The notes below the pieces were generated by a model. That model saw nothing but the letters and a program-made list of their open reading frames with translations, had not been told where the DNA came from and searched no databases. Shown piece by piece: positions 1-7,348 of a stretch of DNA of 15,185 nucleotides. Within the stretch, counting starts at the first letter, position 1; the number at the start of each line of letters is the position of its first letter. The stretch covers positions 1-15,185 of the forward strand of contig JAVVFI010000089.1 in the NCBI GenBank assembly GCA_032250555.1, written 5' to 3'. Position numbers and translations under genes: made by a program. Source of the stretch: NIOZ-UU13 sp032250555. GTDB taxonomy: Bacteria; Planctomycetota; Phycisphaerae; Sedimentisphaerales; Anaerobacaceae.

Positions 1-312
1 CATAAACTGCAGGATGTTAAAAATGCCCTGTACAAGGCAAAAGTGTGTAAGGTTTCTGTGACGAATGCCCTGGGCTGCGGCGAACAGCATGGATACGAAG
101 AAAGCTACCGTGGTATTAAATTCGAAGTGAATCTGCTTAAGAAGGTCAGAATCGAAATAGCCGTAAACCAGGACTTTGTGGAGAAGACAATAGAGGCAAT
201 TATCGAAGGTGCGAAAACAGGAAATATCGGCGATGGTAAAATATTTGTATTGGATCTTTGCGAGTGCATACGCATTCGTACAGGCCAAAGAGGTCAAGAA
301 GCGATTGGTTAA
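1..312 (+). CDS. glnB: PII nitrogen regulatory protein (GlnB/GlnK family), 3' part only
   Basis: C-terminal 103 codons of a PII signal-transduction protein; the frame is open to the window edge, so the start and first few residues lie outside. PII trimers bind ATP/ADP and 2-oxoglutarate and control ammonium transport and assimilation by contacting targets through the T-loop. Seen here: the T-loop ending in ESYRG, the B-loop TGNIGDGKIFV, and the C-terminal IRIRTGQRGQEAI signature, together diagnostic of the family. Aligning on YRG, the Gln39 and Lys58 equivalents used for 2-oxoglutarate and ATP binding are kept, but the position of the uridylylated Tyr51 is Phe (codon 121-123). A GTG at 43 is inside the conserved fold and is not the start. 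glnN begins 65 bases downstream, so co-transcription is likely. Family identity is near certain; GlnB versus GlnK cannot be told from this part. Confidence 0.95.
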   Translation, partial: HKLQDVKNALYKAKVCKVSVTNALGCGEQHGYEESYRGIKFEVNLLKKVRIEIAVNQDFVEKTIEAIIEGAKTGNIGDGKIFVLDLCECIRIRTGQRGQEAIG

Positions 313-326
313 GTATCGAACTTAAC
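308..326. repeat. Perfect 7-bp inverted repeat at the PII stop codon
   Basis: GTTAAGT (308-314) and ACTTAAC (320-326) are perfect inverted copies around a 5-base centre, overlapping the PII stop codon (310-312). The stem is AT-rich and has no T-run behind it, so a terminator is unlikely; a protein-binding site or a chance hairpin both fit. Position just before glnN makes an operator conceivable. Confidence 0.3.
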
Positions 327-364
327 TCGTAGTAAATATTTCAGAAACGGTGTGTTAAACAAAT

Positions 365-370
365 AAGGAG
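365..370 (+). promoter_or_regulatory. Ribosome binding site of glnN
   Basis: AAGGAG lies 7 bases before the ATG at 378 and fixes that start for glnN. Confidence 0.85.
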
Positions 371-377
371 ACACATA

Positions 378-2486
378 ATGAATAAATGTTGTGAATCAGT
401 AACAGAGATCTTTGGTTCCAATGTTTTTAATGACTCTGTCATGCGTGAGCGCTTACCGGAGGAGGTTTACAATTCATTAAGAAAAACGATCCAGGGATAC
501 GATCCCCTCGACCCTGTGCTGGCGAATGTAATCGCCAACGCGATGAAAGACTGGGCTATAGAAAAAGGAGCCACGCATTTTTGCCACTGGTTCCAGCCTA
601 TGACCGGTCTTACGGCAGAAAAACACGATTCGTTTATTTCCCCAACGTCCGACGGCAGGACTATGATGGAGTTCAGCGGCAAAGAGCTTTGCCAGGGAGA
701 GCCTGATGCCTCTTCATTCCCTTCGGGCGGGCTGCGGGCGACATTCGAGGCCCGCGGCTATACCGCGTGGGACTGCACCTCGCCTGTTTTCATCAAAGAG
801 GACGGCGAGAATGTCACTTTGTATATTCCGAGTGCATTTTGCTCGTACACCGGCCAGGCTCTGGATAAGAAGACCCCTATGCTGCGGTCGATGGAATCTC
901 TGAATAAACAGGCAATGCGGGTTCTTCGCGCTCTCGGCAATAAAACTTCTCAGCATGTACTGGCAACACTTGGCCCGGAGCAGGAGTATTTTCTTGTGGA
1001 CCGCTCGTTCTATGAGAAACGTCTGGATCTTGTTCTGACTGGACGAACTCTTTTGGGTGCCTCCTCACCAAGAGGCCAGGAGATGGATGACCATTATTTT
1101 GGCACTCTCCACGAAAGAGTGGCGTCATTTATGCACGAGGTAAATATTGAACTGTGGAAGCTCGGCGTTTCCTCAAAGACGCAACATAACGAAGTTGCAC
1201 CTGGACAGTATGAGTTAGCTCCGGTGTTTGCGACGGTTAATGTCGCTACCGACCATAATCAGTTAACAATGGAGACGCTGCAAAAAGTTGCTGCCCGTCA
1301 TGGCTTCGTCTGCCTGCTTCACGAAAAGCCATTTGTCGGCGTCAACGGTTCGGGCAAGCACAATAACTGGTCCCTGGTAACAGATGATGGAATAAACCTG
1401 CTTAATCCAGGTGAAACACCGCACGATAACATGGTATTTTTAGTTATGCTCTGTGCTGTTGTCAGGGCGGTTGACAAGTATGCCAAGCTGTTGCGAGCCA
1501 GTGTCGCCAACGCCGGCAATGAACACCGGCTTGGCGCCAATGAAGCACCGCCGGCGATAGTGTCGATTTTCCTCGGTGACCAGTTAACCGACATTTTTGA
1601 ACAGCTCGCAGCCGAGGGGGCAAAGACATCGAAACAGGGTGGCCAGCTCAAGCTGGGCATATCAAGCCTGCCGCCTCTGCCGAAAGATTGTACCGACCGT
1701 AACCGGACCTCACCTTTCGCTTTTACAGGCAATAAATTTGAGTTTCGCATGGTCGGTTCAACACAATCAACCTCTGGCCCGACTTTTGTGCTCAATACAA
1801 TCGTCGCTGATGTTCTGACAGAAATTGCCGATGAGCTGGAAAAGGCCGAAGATGTTACTACCTGTGCACAGAGTATTCTTAAGAGAATTGCCAATGAACA
1901 CTCCGATGTGATCTATAATGGTGATAACTATACGGACGAATGGGTGAAAGAGGCCGAAAAGAGAAAATTGCCGAATATCTGCTCTACGGTTGACTCGCTC
2001 AATACCATAATGGACGAAGAAAACGTCGGTGTTTTTGAGAGGCAAAATGTACTGACTAAAGCCGAACTTCAGGCGCGAACGGAGATTTTATTAGAAGCCT
2101 ACAGTATGCAAATCAATATTGAGGCTTTGACAATGTTGAATATGGTCAAAAGGCAGATTCTTCCCGCCTGCGTGGAATATTCTTCCCGTTTAGCCGGAGC
2201 GGTGGAATCTATCAGTTCGGTCGGTGTCTCTGCCGACACCCAGAAAGCGATGCTCGAGAAGCTTTGCGGTCTGATTAGCTCTTTGGACGAGGGTGTGAAA
2301 AAACTTGAAACAGATACCAGCAAAGCAGGCGAAATAGATGATGTTTCCAAACAGGCCGAATACTATAGGGAGGTTGTTATCGAATCAATGTCTCAAGTTA
2401 GACGAGCGGCAGACCAACTGGAAGTGATTGTTGATGCTGAAATTTGGCCGCTGCCGACCTATGCCGAGATGCTGTTTCTAAAGTAA
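378..2486 (+). CDS. glnN: Glutamine synthetase type III (GSIII)
   Basis: ATP-dependent ligation of ammonium to glutamate, cytoplasmic, giving glutamine. At 702 aa it has the length of GSIII (about 700-730), far longer than GSI (about 470) or GSII (about 370). Family motifs are visible in order: KGATHFCHWFQPMTG (res 63-77) followed by TAEKHDSF; the FPSGGLRATFEARGYTAWD block (114-132); the metal/glutamate-binding GPEQEYF (199-205); NEVAPGQYELAP (271-282); the nucleotide/metal site KPFVGVNGSGKHNNWS (317-332); NEHRLGANEAPPA (381-393); and DRNRTSPFAFTGNKFEFRM (440-458). No truncation or frame break is seen. The C-terminal helical part (about 600-702) is typical of GSIII. The start is supported by AAGGAG. 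It follows the PII gene by 65 bases and precedes gltBD, so it is probably the glutamine-forming half of the GS-GOGAT cycle here. No GSI adenylylation motif is expected in this type. Confidence 0.97.
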   Translation: MNKCCESVTEIFGSNVFNDSVMRERLPEEVYNSLRKTIQGYDPLDPVLANVIANAMKDWAIEKGATHFCHWFQPMTGLTAEKHDSFISPTSDGRTMMEFSGKELCQGEPDASSFPSGGLRATFEARGYTAWDCTSPVFIKEDGENVTLYIPSAFCSYTGQALDKKTPMLRSMESLNKQAMRVLRALGNKTSQHVLATLGPEQEYFLVDRSFYEKRLDLVLTGRTLLGASSPRGQEMDDHYFGTLHERVASFMHEVNIELWKLGVSSKTQHNEVAPGQYELAPVFATVNVATDHNQLTMETLQKVAARHGFVCLLHEKPFVGVNGSGKHNNWSLVTDDGINLLNPGETPHDNMVFLVMLCAVVRAVDKYAKLLRASVANAGNEHRLGANEAPPAIVSIFLGDQLTDIFEQLAAEGAKTSKQGGQLKLGISSLPPLPKDCTDRNRTSPFAFTGNKFEFRMVGSTQSTSGPTFVLNTIVADVLTEIADELEKAEDVTTCAQSILKRIANEHSDVIYNGDNYTDEWVKEAEKRKLPNICSTVDSLNTIMDEENVGVFERQNVLTKAELQARTEILLEAYSMQINIEALTMLNMVKRQILPACVEYSSRLAGAVESISSVGVSADTQKAMLEKLCGLISSLDEGVKKLETDTSKAGEIDDVSKQAEYYREVVIESMSQVRRAADQLEVIVDAEIWPLPTYAEMLFLK

Positions 2487-2531
2487 GATAATTAAAATAT
2501 AAAACATAACAGTTGGAACTGAGTCAAGGGT

Positions 2532-2606
2532 CAAGGCTTGCTCAAAACTGTCCGTGTTTCTAACGGGTGGTTCAAATGAGCAAGCCTTGCCTATCATATA
2601 TTTTTA
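2532..2606 (+). terminator. Long two-part hairpin with T-run after glnN
   Basis: A perfect 13-bp stem pairs 2532-2544 with 2577-2589 (CAAGGCTTGCTCA and its complement). Inside it a second stem pairs 2546-2555 with 2563-2572 (10 pairs, three of them G-U in RNA) over a 7-base loop, with a 1/4 internal bulge between the stems. Five Ts follow at 2601-2605, but 11 bases after the stem rather than directly. This would work poorly as a textbook intrinsic terminator, so a transcript-stabilising or processed 3' structure is an alternative. The 46-base distance from the glnN stop (2486) fits a 3' end. Confidence 0.5.
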
Positions 2607-2695
2607 AATATGATGTACATTACGTATAACCAAGGCTAATAGTGTTTATTAGAGAAATCTCAGCACAAAGTTCAAAAAAACGCAGTATAGCATAA

Positions 2696-2707
2696 GAGAA
2701 CGTTCTC
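2696..2707. promoter_or_regulatory. Perfect 12-bp palindrome upstream of gltB, possible operator
   Basis: GAGAACGTTCTC is its own reverse complement over all 12 bases and sits 90 bases before the gltB start, where a regulator of gltBD transcription would bind. It carries GAAC/GTTC half-sites without a spacer, so it does not match the spaced LexA-type box known from other bacteria. The binding protein cannot be named from the sequence. Confidence 0.4.
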
Positions 2708-2797
2708 GAAACATTCAAATAATTTATATTAGTAAAGTCTTGCTCGATAGCAATTCCAATTTATCGAAAAAGACATATAGCCGGATACGGATTTTAG

Positions 2798-5700
2798 ATG
2801 GCAAAACAATTAAAAAATCAGGGTTTATATGAGGTCCGTCGTGAGCACGATGCCTGCGGTATTGGTGCCGTCGTAAATATTTCCGGCAAGCGGGAGCATT
2901 CGATTATCGAACATGGCAAAGAGATTCTCATCAATCTTCATCATCGTGGAGCAGCGGGTGCAGATGAGATAACCGGCGATGGTGCCGGAATTCTCTTTCA
3001 GATTCCTCATGAGTTTTTTGCCGCCGAATGTGAAAAGCTGGGCTTTTCACTGCCTCCAATCTCAGAATACGGCGCAGGTATGGTGTTTGGCTCCAAAGAC
3101 GCCAAACTGAGAAAACAATGTGAAAGCATATTAGAGACCTCAGTTGAGCATTATGGTTTGAAACTACTTGGGTGGCGTCATGTGCCAACTTCCAACGACT
3201 GCCTCGGTCAAATCGCATTAGATGCTGAGCCTTCAGTTAAACAGATTTTTGTAGATGGCGCCGGTCTTAAGAGTGAAGACCTGGAACGGTGTCTGTATCT
3301 CGCACGCAAACGAGCGGAAAGACTGGTAAAAGAAAAACTTGGCGATAATGGTCGGGATTTTTATGTATCCTCGCTTTCCTGCAGAACCATCTGCTATAAA
3401 GGTATGTTTATGGCCTGGCAGTTGTTCGCGTACTATCCGGACCTTGCCGAGAAGAGTTTAAAATCCGCTCTTGCAATAGTCCATCAACGTTACAGCACAA
3501 ATACATTTCCGAACTGGCAGCTTGCTCAACCTTTTCGCTGCATAGCTCATAACGGCGAGATAAACACACTCAGCGGGAATCGCAACTGGATGAAAGCACG
3601 TGAGGTACAAATGTCCAGTGAGGTATTCGCTGATAACATTAGCGATTTGCTTCCGGTTTTGAAATCCGAAGACAGTGACTCAGCCTGCTTTGACAGTGCT
3701 CTTGAGCTTCTTGTTCGTTCCGGCCGGAGCATGCCCCATTCGATGATGATGATGATTCCGGAGGCTTTTGGGCCGAAGTATCATATCAGCACCGATAAAC
3801 GCGCTTTCTATGAATATCACTCTTCAATAATTGAGCCATGGGATGGCCCTGCGGCGATGGTATTTACCGACGGAAGAATCATCGGCGGGATGCTGGACCG
3901 TAATGGTTTGAGACCTTGCCGCTACCTGGTTACAACAGACGGACTGGCGATTATTGCCAGCGAAGCCGGAGTTGTGGAATTTCCACCGGAAAAAATCCGT
4001 AAAAAAGGAAGGCTTAGACCCGGGCACATGTTTTTGGTTGACACAGTGGAAGGACGTGAAATTTCGGATAATGAAGTAAAAAGCAAGATTGCCCGTCAAA
4101 AACCATACCGCAGGTGGCTTGAAGAAAACAGGATTGAGCTACGGGGTTTATTTGATACACCCAGGCTTGTAAAAAGTAATCCGAGAACTATAGCCCAAAG
4201 GATGCGGGTATTCGGTTATACAAGAGAAGGGCTTCAGATGATTTTGACGCCAATGGCCGCCAATGGCCAGGAACCTGTGGGTTCTATGGGTAATGATACT
4301 CCTCTTGCGGTGCTTTCCGATAAACCGAAGCTGTTATTCAATTACTTCAAACAGCTCTTCGCACAGGTGACAAATCCGGCGATTGATCCTCTTCGCGAAG
4401 GGCTGGTTATGAGCCTGATGGTGTTTACCGGTAAAAAGCGAAATCTTTTGGCCGAAACTCCGCAGCATTGCAGGCAGCTTAAGCTGCCGCACCCAGTTCT
4501 GACCAGCGAGGACATTGAACGGCTGCGTTCTGTCAGTCGGGATGACTTTAAGGTTGCTACGATTTCGTCTGTTTTTGAGGCCGACGCTTCTGATCCGGCA
4601 GGCAGTCTCAGTCGCGGACTGAATGAGTTGATTGAAGCTGCTGATACGGCAATCAACGAAGGGGCCTCATTAATTATCATAAGCGACCGTAATATTTCTG
4701 AAACCAAAGCACCTATTCCGTCACTGCTGGCTACAGCGGCAGTTCACCATAGCCTTCTGAAAAGCGGAAAGCGCTGCCAGGCCGGTTTGATTATTGAGAG
4801 CGGCGAACCGAGAGAGGTTATGCACTTTTGCCTTTTGTGCGGCTTCGGCGCCAATGCGTTCAATCCATATATGGCGTTTGAAATACTGAACCAGTTGCAA
4901 AAGCAGGGAGAATTGCCGGCCTCTATGGAACCAATACAGATAGCAGATAACTATATTGCTGCAATTAAAAAGGGCATCCTGAAAACGATGAGCAAAATGG
5001 GCATTTCGACCCTTCGCAGCTATACAGGTGCCCAGTTGTTTGAAGCAATTGGATTAAATCACGGATTTATAGATGAATATTTTACCGGTACAAGCTCAAG
5101 AATCGGTGGAATCGGGCTACAGGAAGTCGCACAGGAAGCAATCTTCCGCCATAAGTCGGCATTTGAGCAGCGTCCCCCCGGGGCGCTCGAACTGGACTTC
5201 GGCGGTGAATATCATTTCAGACTTAACGGCGAACAGCATCTCTGGAATCCGACAACAATATCAAAATTACAGTATGCAGTGAAATATAACGATTCGAAAG
5301 CCTATAATGATTATGCACATGCCGTAAACAATCAGTCCAGAAAACTCTGCACACTGCGCGGGTTGTTCGAGTTTATTCCGTCTCAGTCTGTTTCAATTGA
5401 TGAAGTGGAACCTGCCGATGAAATAGTCAAGAGATTCTGTACCGGCGCGATGAGTCACGGTTCCATAAGTAAAGAAGCTCACGAGTGCATGGCTATAGCT
5501 ATGAACCGCCTTGGCGGGATGAGCAACACCGGAGAAGGAGGAGAGGAACCTTCGAGATATACCCCGGAGCCCAATGGTGATTCGAAAAACTGTGCCATCA
5601 AACAGGTAGCCAGCGGAAGGTTCGGCGTTACAATAAACTACCTCGCCAACGCTAAAGAACTGCAAATCAAGATTGCTCAGGGAGCAAAGCCGGGTGAAGG

Positions 5701-7348
5701 TGGACAATTACCGGGGCACAAGGTAACAAAAGAAATCGCCGATATGCGGTATTCAACGCCGGGCGTAACACTGATATCTCCACCCCCTCATCACGATATA
5801 TATTCTATTGAGGACCTTGCACAGCTCATCTACGACCTTAAGTGCAGTAATCCCGGAGTCAAAGTATCAGTGAAACTGGTTGCCGAGGTCGGCGTGGGCA
5901 CTATCGCAGCGGGTGTTGCCAAAGCCAACGCCGATGAGGTTCTTATCAGCGGTCATGACGGCGGTACCGGCGCAAGTCCGCTTTCTTCGATTAAGCATAC
6001 CGGCTGCCCCTGGGAACTCGGTCTTGCCGAAACTCAGCAGGTACTTGTGTTGAACGGCCTGCGGGACAGAATAAGACTTCAGACCGACGGTCAATTGAAA
6101 ACAGGCAGGGACGTTGTAGTGGCAGCATTATTAGGCGCAGAGCAGTTTGGTTTCGCCACGACAGCTTTGGTCTCACTTGGCTGTACAATGCTGCGAAAAT
6201 GTCACAAAGGCGCATGCACATTTGGAATCGGCACCCAGGATCCCGAACTTAGAAAACGCTTTGCCGGCAAGCCTGAGTATATTGAGCGGTTTATGTTTTT
6301 TATTGCCGAGGAGGCCCGGCAGATTATGGCACAGCTTGGCTTTAAGAAATTCGAAGACATGATCGGAAGAGTCGAACACCTGGGTATCCGCAAAGCAATT
6401 GAACACTGGAAAGCAAAAGGACTGGATTACTCGGCTATTTTCCATCAACCCGCTGTCAGCAACGGTAATGCATTACGGCTAAGCTCAAAACAACTCAACA
6501 AGCTCGAAGACCATATAGACTGGCAGATTCTAAAAAAAGCAAAACTAGCTGTCGAAAAGAAAGAAAGAACCAAATTTGAACTGCCGATTCGAAACACAAA
6601 TCGAACAGTGGGTACTATTCTGAGCAATAAGATAGTTAATAAATACGGTCCGCAGGGACTGAAGGATAATACTCTGGAGATTGTTTTTAGAGGTTCCGCC
6701 GGACAGAGCTTCGGGGCGTTCCTGGCTCCGGGTATAACTTTAAGGCTGATAGGCGAAAGTAATGACTATCTTGGCAAAGGTCTTTCAGGAGGACGCATTG
6801 TTGTTAAGACTCCCGACAAGTCACCATTTATTGCCCATGAAAATATTGTTGTCGGTAATACTCTGCTTTATGGCGCCACAAGCGGGGAAGTTTATATTAA
6901 TGGAATGGCGGGTGAACGTTTTTGTGTACGCAATAGCGGAGCGATAGCGGTTGTCGAAGGACTCGGTGACCACGGGTGCGAATATATGACCGGCGGAACC
7001 GTTGTTGTACTCGGTAAAACGGGTTGTAATTTCGCCGCCGGCATGAGCGGCGGAACGGCGTACGTTCTCGATGAGATGCAGCTCTTCGATACACTCTGCA
7101 ATCTCGACATGGTTGAGCTGGAAAGCGTCTGGCAGACAAACGACAAAGATTTACTCTTTGATTTGATTCAAAGACATCTGAAATGGACCGGAAGCAAGCG
7201 TGCACAATATATTTTAGATACATGGTCTAATATGGTGGGTAAATTCGTGAAAGTTGTTCCGATTGATTACCGGAAAGCCCTTGAAAAAATGAGAGCTGCC
7301 GAACAACGCCACACAGAAACAACACCTGCTACCGAGGAGGTGTTTTAA
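2798..7348 (+). CDS. gltB: Glutamate synthase (NADPH-type), large subunit
   Basis: Alpha subunit of GOGAT: hydrolyses glutamine, channels ammonia to 2-oxoglutarate and reduces the product to glutamate on FMN. The length of 1516 aa is normal (about 1480-1530). The N-terminal class II amidotransferase begins at EHDACGIG, where Cys20 should become the catalytic N-terminal Cys after removal of a 19-residue propeptide. The central region holds GFGANAFNPYMAFE (from residue 682). The FMN/synthase domain has NTGEGGEEPSRY (about 910), GAKPGEGGQLPGHKV (about 963) and HDGGTGASPLSS (from 1053). The 3Fe-4S ligands are Cys1129, Cys1135 and Cys1140 (C-x5-C-x4-C). The C-terminal GXGXG beta-helix (about 1270-1480) shows repeated Gly-rich turns such as GATSGEVYINGMAGE. 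The ribosome binding site is weak (ACGGA 7 bases before the ATG). The stop overlaps the gltD start. Confidence 0.98.
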   Translation: MAKQLKNQGLYEVRREHDACGIGAVVNISGKREHSIIEHGKEILINLHHRGAAGADEITGDGAGILFQIPHEFFAAECEKLGFSLPPISEYGAGMVFGSKDAKLRKQCESILETSVEHYGLKLLGWRHVPTSNDCLGQIALDAEPSVKQIFVDGAGLKSEDLERCLYLARKRAERLVKEKLGDNGRDFYVSSLSCRTICYKGMFMAWQLFAYYPDLAEKSLKSALAIVHQRYSTNTFPNWQLAQPFRCIAHNGEINTLSGNRNWMKAREVQMSSEVFADNISDLLPVLKSEDSDSACFDSALELLVRSGRSMPHSMMMMIPEAFGPKYHISTDKRAFYEYHSSIIEPWDGPAAMVFTDGRIIGGMLDRNGLRPCRYLVTTDGLAIIASEAGVVEFPPEKIRKKGRLRPGHMFLVDTVEGREISDNEVKSKIARQKPYRRWLEENRIELRGLFDTPRLVKSNPRTIAQRMRVFGYTREGLQMILTPMAANGQEPVGSMGNDTPLAVLSDKPKLLFNYFKQLFAQVTNPAIDPLREGLVMSLMVFTGKKRNLLAETPQHCRQLKLPHPVLTSEDIERLRSVSRDDFKVATISSVFEADASDPAGSLSRGLNELIEAADTAINEGASLIIISDRNISETKAPIPSLLATAAVHHSLLKSGKRCQAGLIIESGEPREVMHFCLLCGFGANAFNPYMAFEILNQLQKQGELPASMEPIQIADNYIAAIKKGILKTMSKMGISTLRSYTGAQLFEAIGLNHGFIDEYFTGTSSRIGGIGLQEVAQEAIFRHKSAFEQRPPGALELDFGGEYHFRLNGEQHLWNPTTISKLQYAVKYNDSKAYNDYAHAVNNQSRKLCTLRGLFEFIPSQSVSIDEVEPADEIVKRFCTGAMSHGSISKEAHECMAIAMNRLGGMSNTGEGGEEPSRYTPEPNGDSKNCAIKQVASGRFGVTINYLANAKELQIKIAQGAKPGEGGQLPGHKVTKEIADMRYSTPGVTLISPPPHHDIYSIEDLAQLIYDLKCSNPGVKVSVKLVAEVGVGTIAAGVAKANADEVLISGHDGGTGASPLSSIKHTGCPWELGLAETQQVLVLNGLRDRIRLQTDGQLKTGRDVVVAALLGAEQFGFATTALVSLGCTMLRKCHKGACTFGIGTQDPELRKRFAGKPEYIERFMFFIAEEARQIMAQLGFKKFEDMIGRVEHLGIRKAIEHWKAKGLDYSAIFHQPAVSNGNALRLSSKQLNKLEDHIDWQILKKAKLAVEKKERTKFELPIRNTNRTVGTILSNKIVNKYGPQGLKDNTLEIVFRGSAGQSFGAFLAPGITLRLIGESNDYLGKGLSGGRIVVKTPDKSPFIAHENIVVGNTLLYGATSGEVYINGMAGERFCVRNSGAIAVVEGLGDHGCEYMTGGTVVVLGKTGCNFAAGMSGGTAYVLDEMQLFDTLCNLDMVELESVWQTNDKDLLFDLIQRHLKWTGSKRAQYILDTWSNMVGKFVKVVPIDYRKALEKMRAAEQRHTETTPATEEVF
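7334..7340 (+). promoter_or_regulatory. Ribosome binding site of gltD inside gltB
   Basis: GAGGAGG lies within the last codons of gltB, 7 bases before the gltD ATG at 7348. With the TAATG stop/start overlap this indicates translational coupling and equal output of the two GOGAT subunits. Confidence 0.9.

Larger units (their letters stand above)
2487..2797. other. 311-base non-coding gap between glnN and gltB
   Basis: No open frame with a ribosome binding site was found on either strand. The gap contains a long hairpin (2532-2589) with a short T-run after it, an AT-rich inverted repeat (ATCATAT 2593-2599 / ATATGAT 2608-2614), and a perfect palindrome (2696-2707). I looked for the sigma-54 -24/-12 pattern (GG, ten bases, GC) and found only a nine-base-spaced near miss at 2569. 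The size and contents suggest glnN transcription ends here and gltB has its own promoter. Confidence 0.6.

Noticed and set aside
1319..1894. 191-codon open frame on the minus strand inside glnN
   Set aside because: It lies wholly antisense to conserved GSIII motifs and its peptide shows no family features; it is a shadow of the codon pattern of glnN. The same holds for the minus-strand frames inside gltB (for example 4342-4707 and 5393-5707) and gltD (8188-8580).
2565..2585. Sigma-54-like promoter (TGG...GC) upstream of gltB
   Set aside because: The GG and GC are nine bases apart, not ten, and they lie inside the arm of the long hairpin.
2487..2797. Glutamine riboswitch (glnA or downstream-peptide RNA) before gltB
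   Set aside because: I looked for the conserved core of these RNAs and did not see it; the hairpin present has a different layout.
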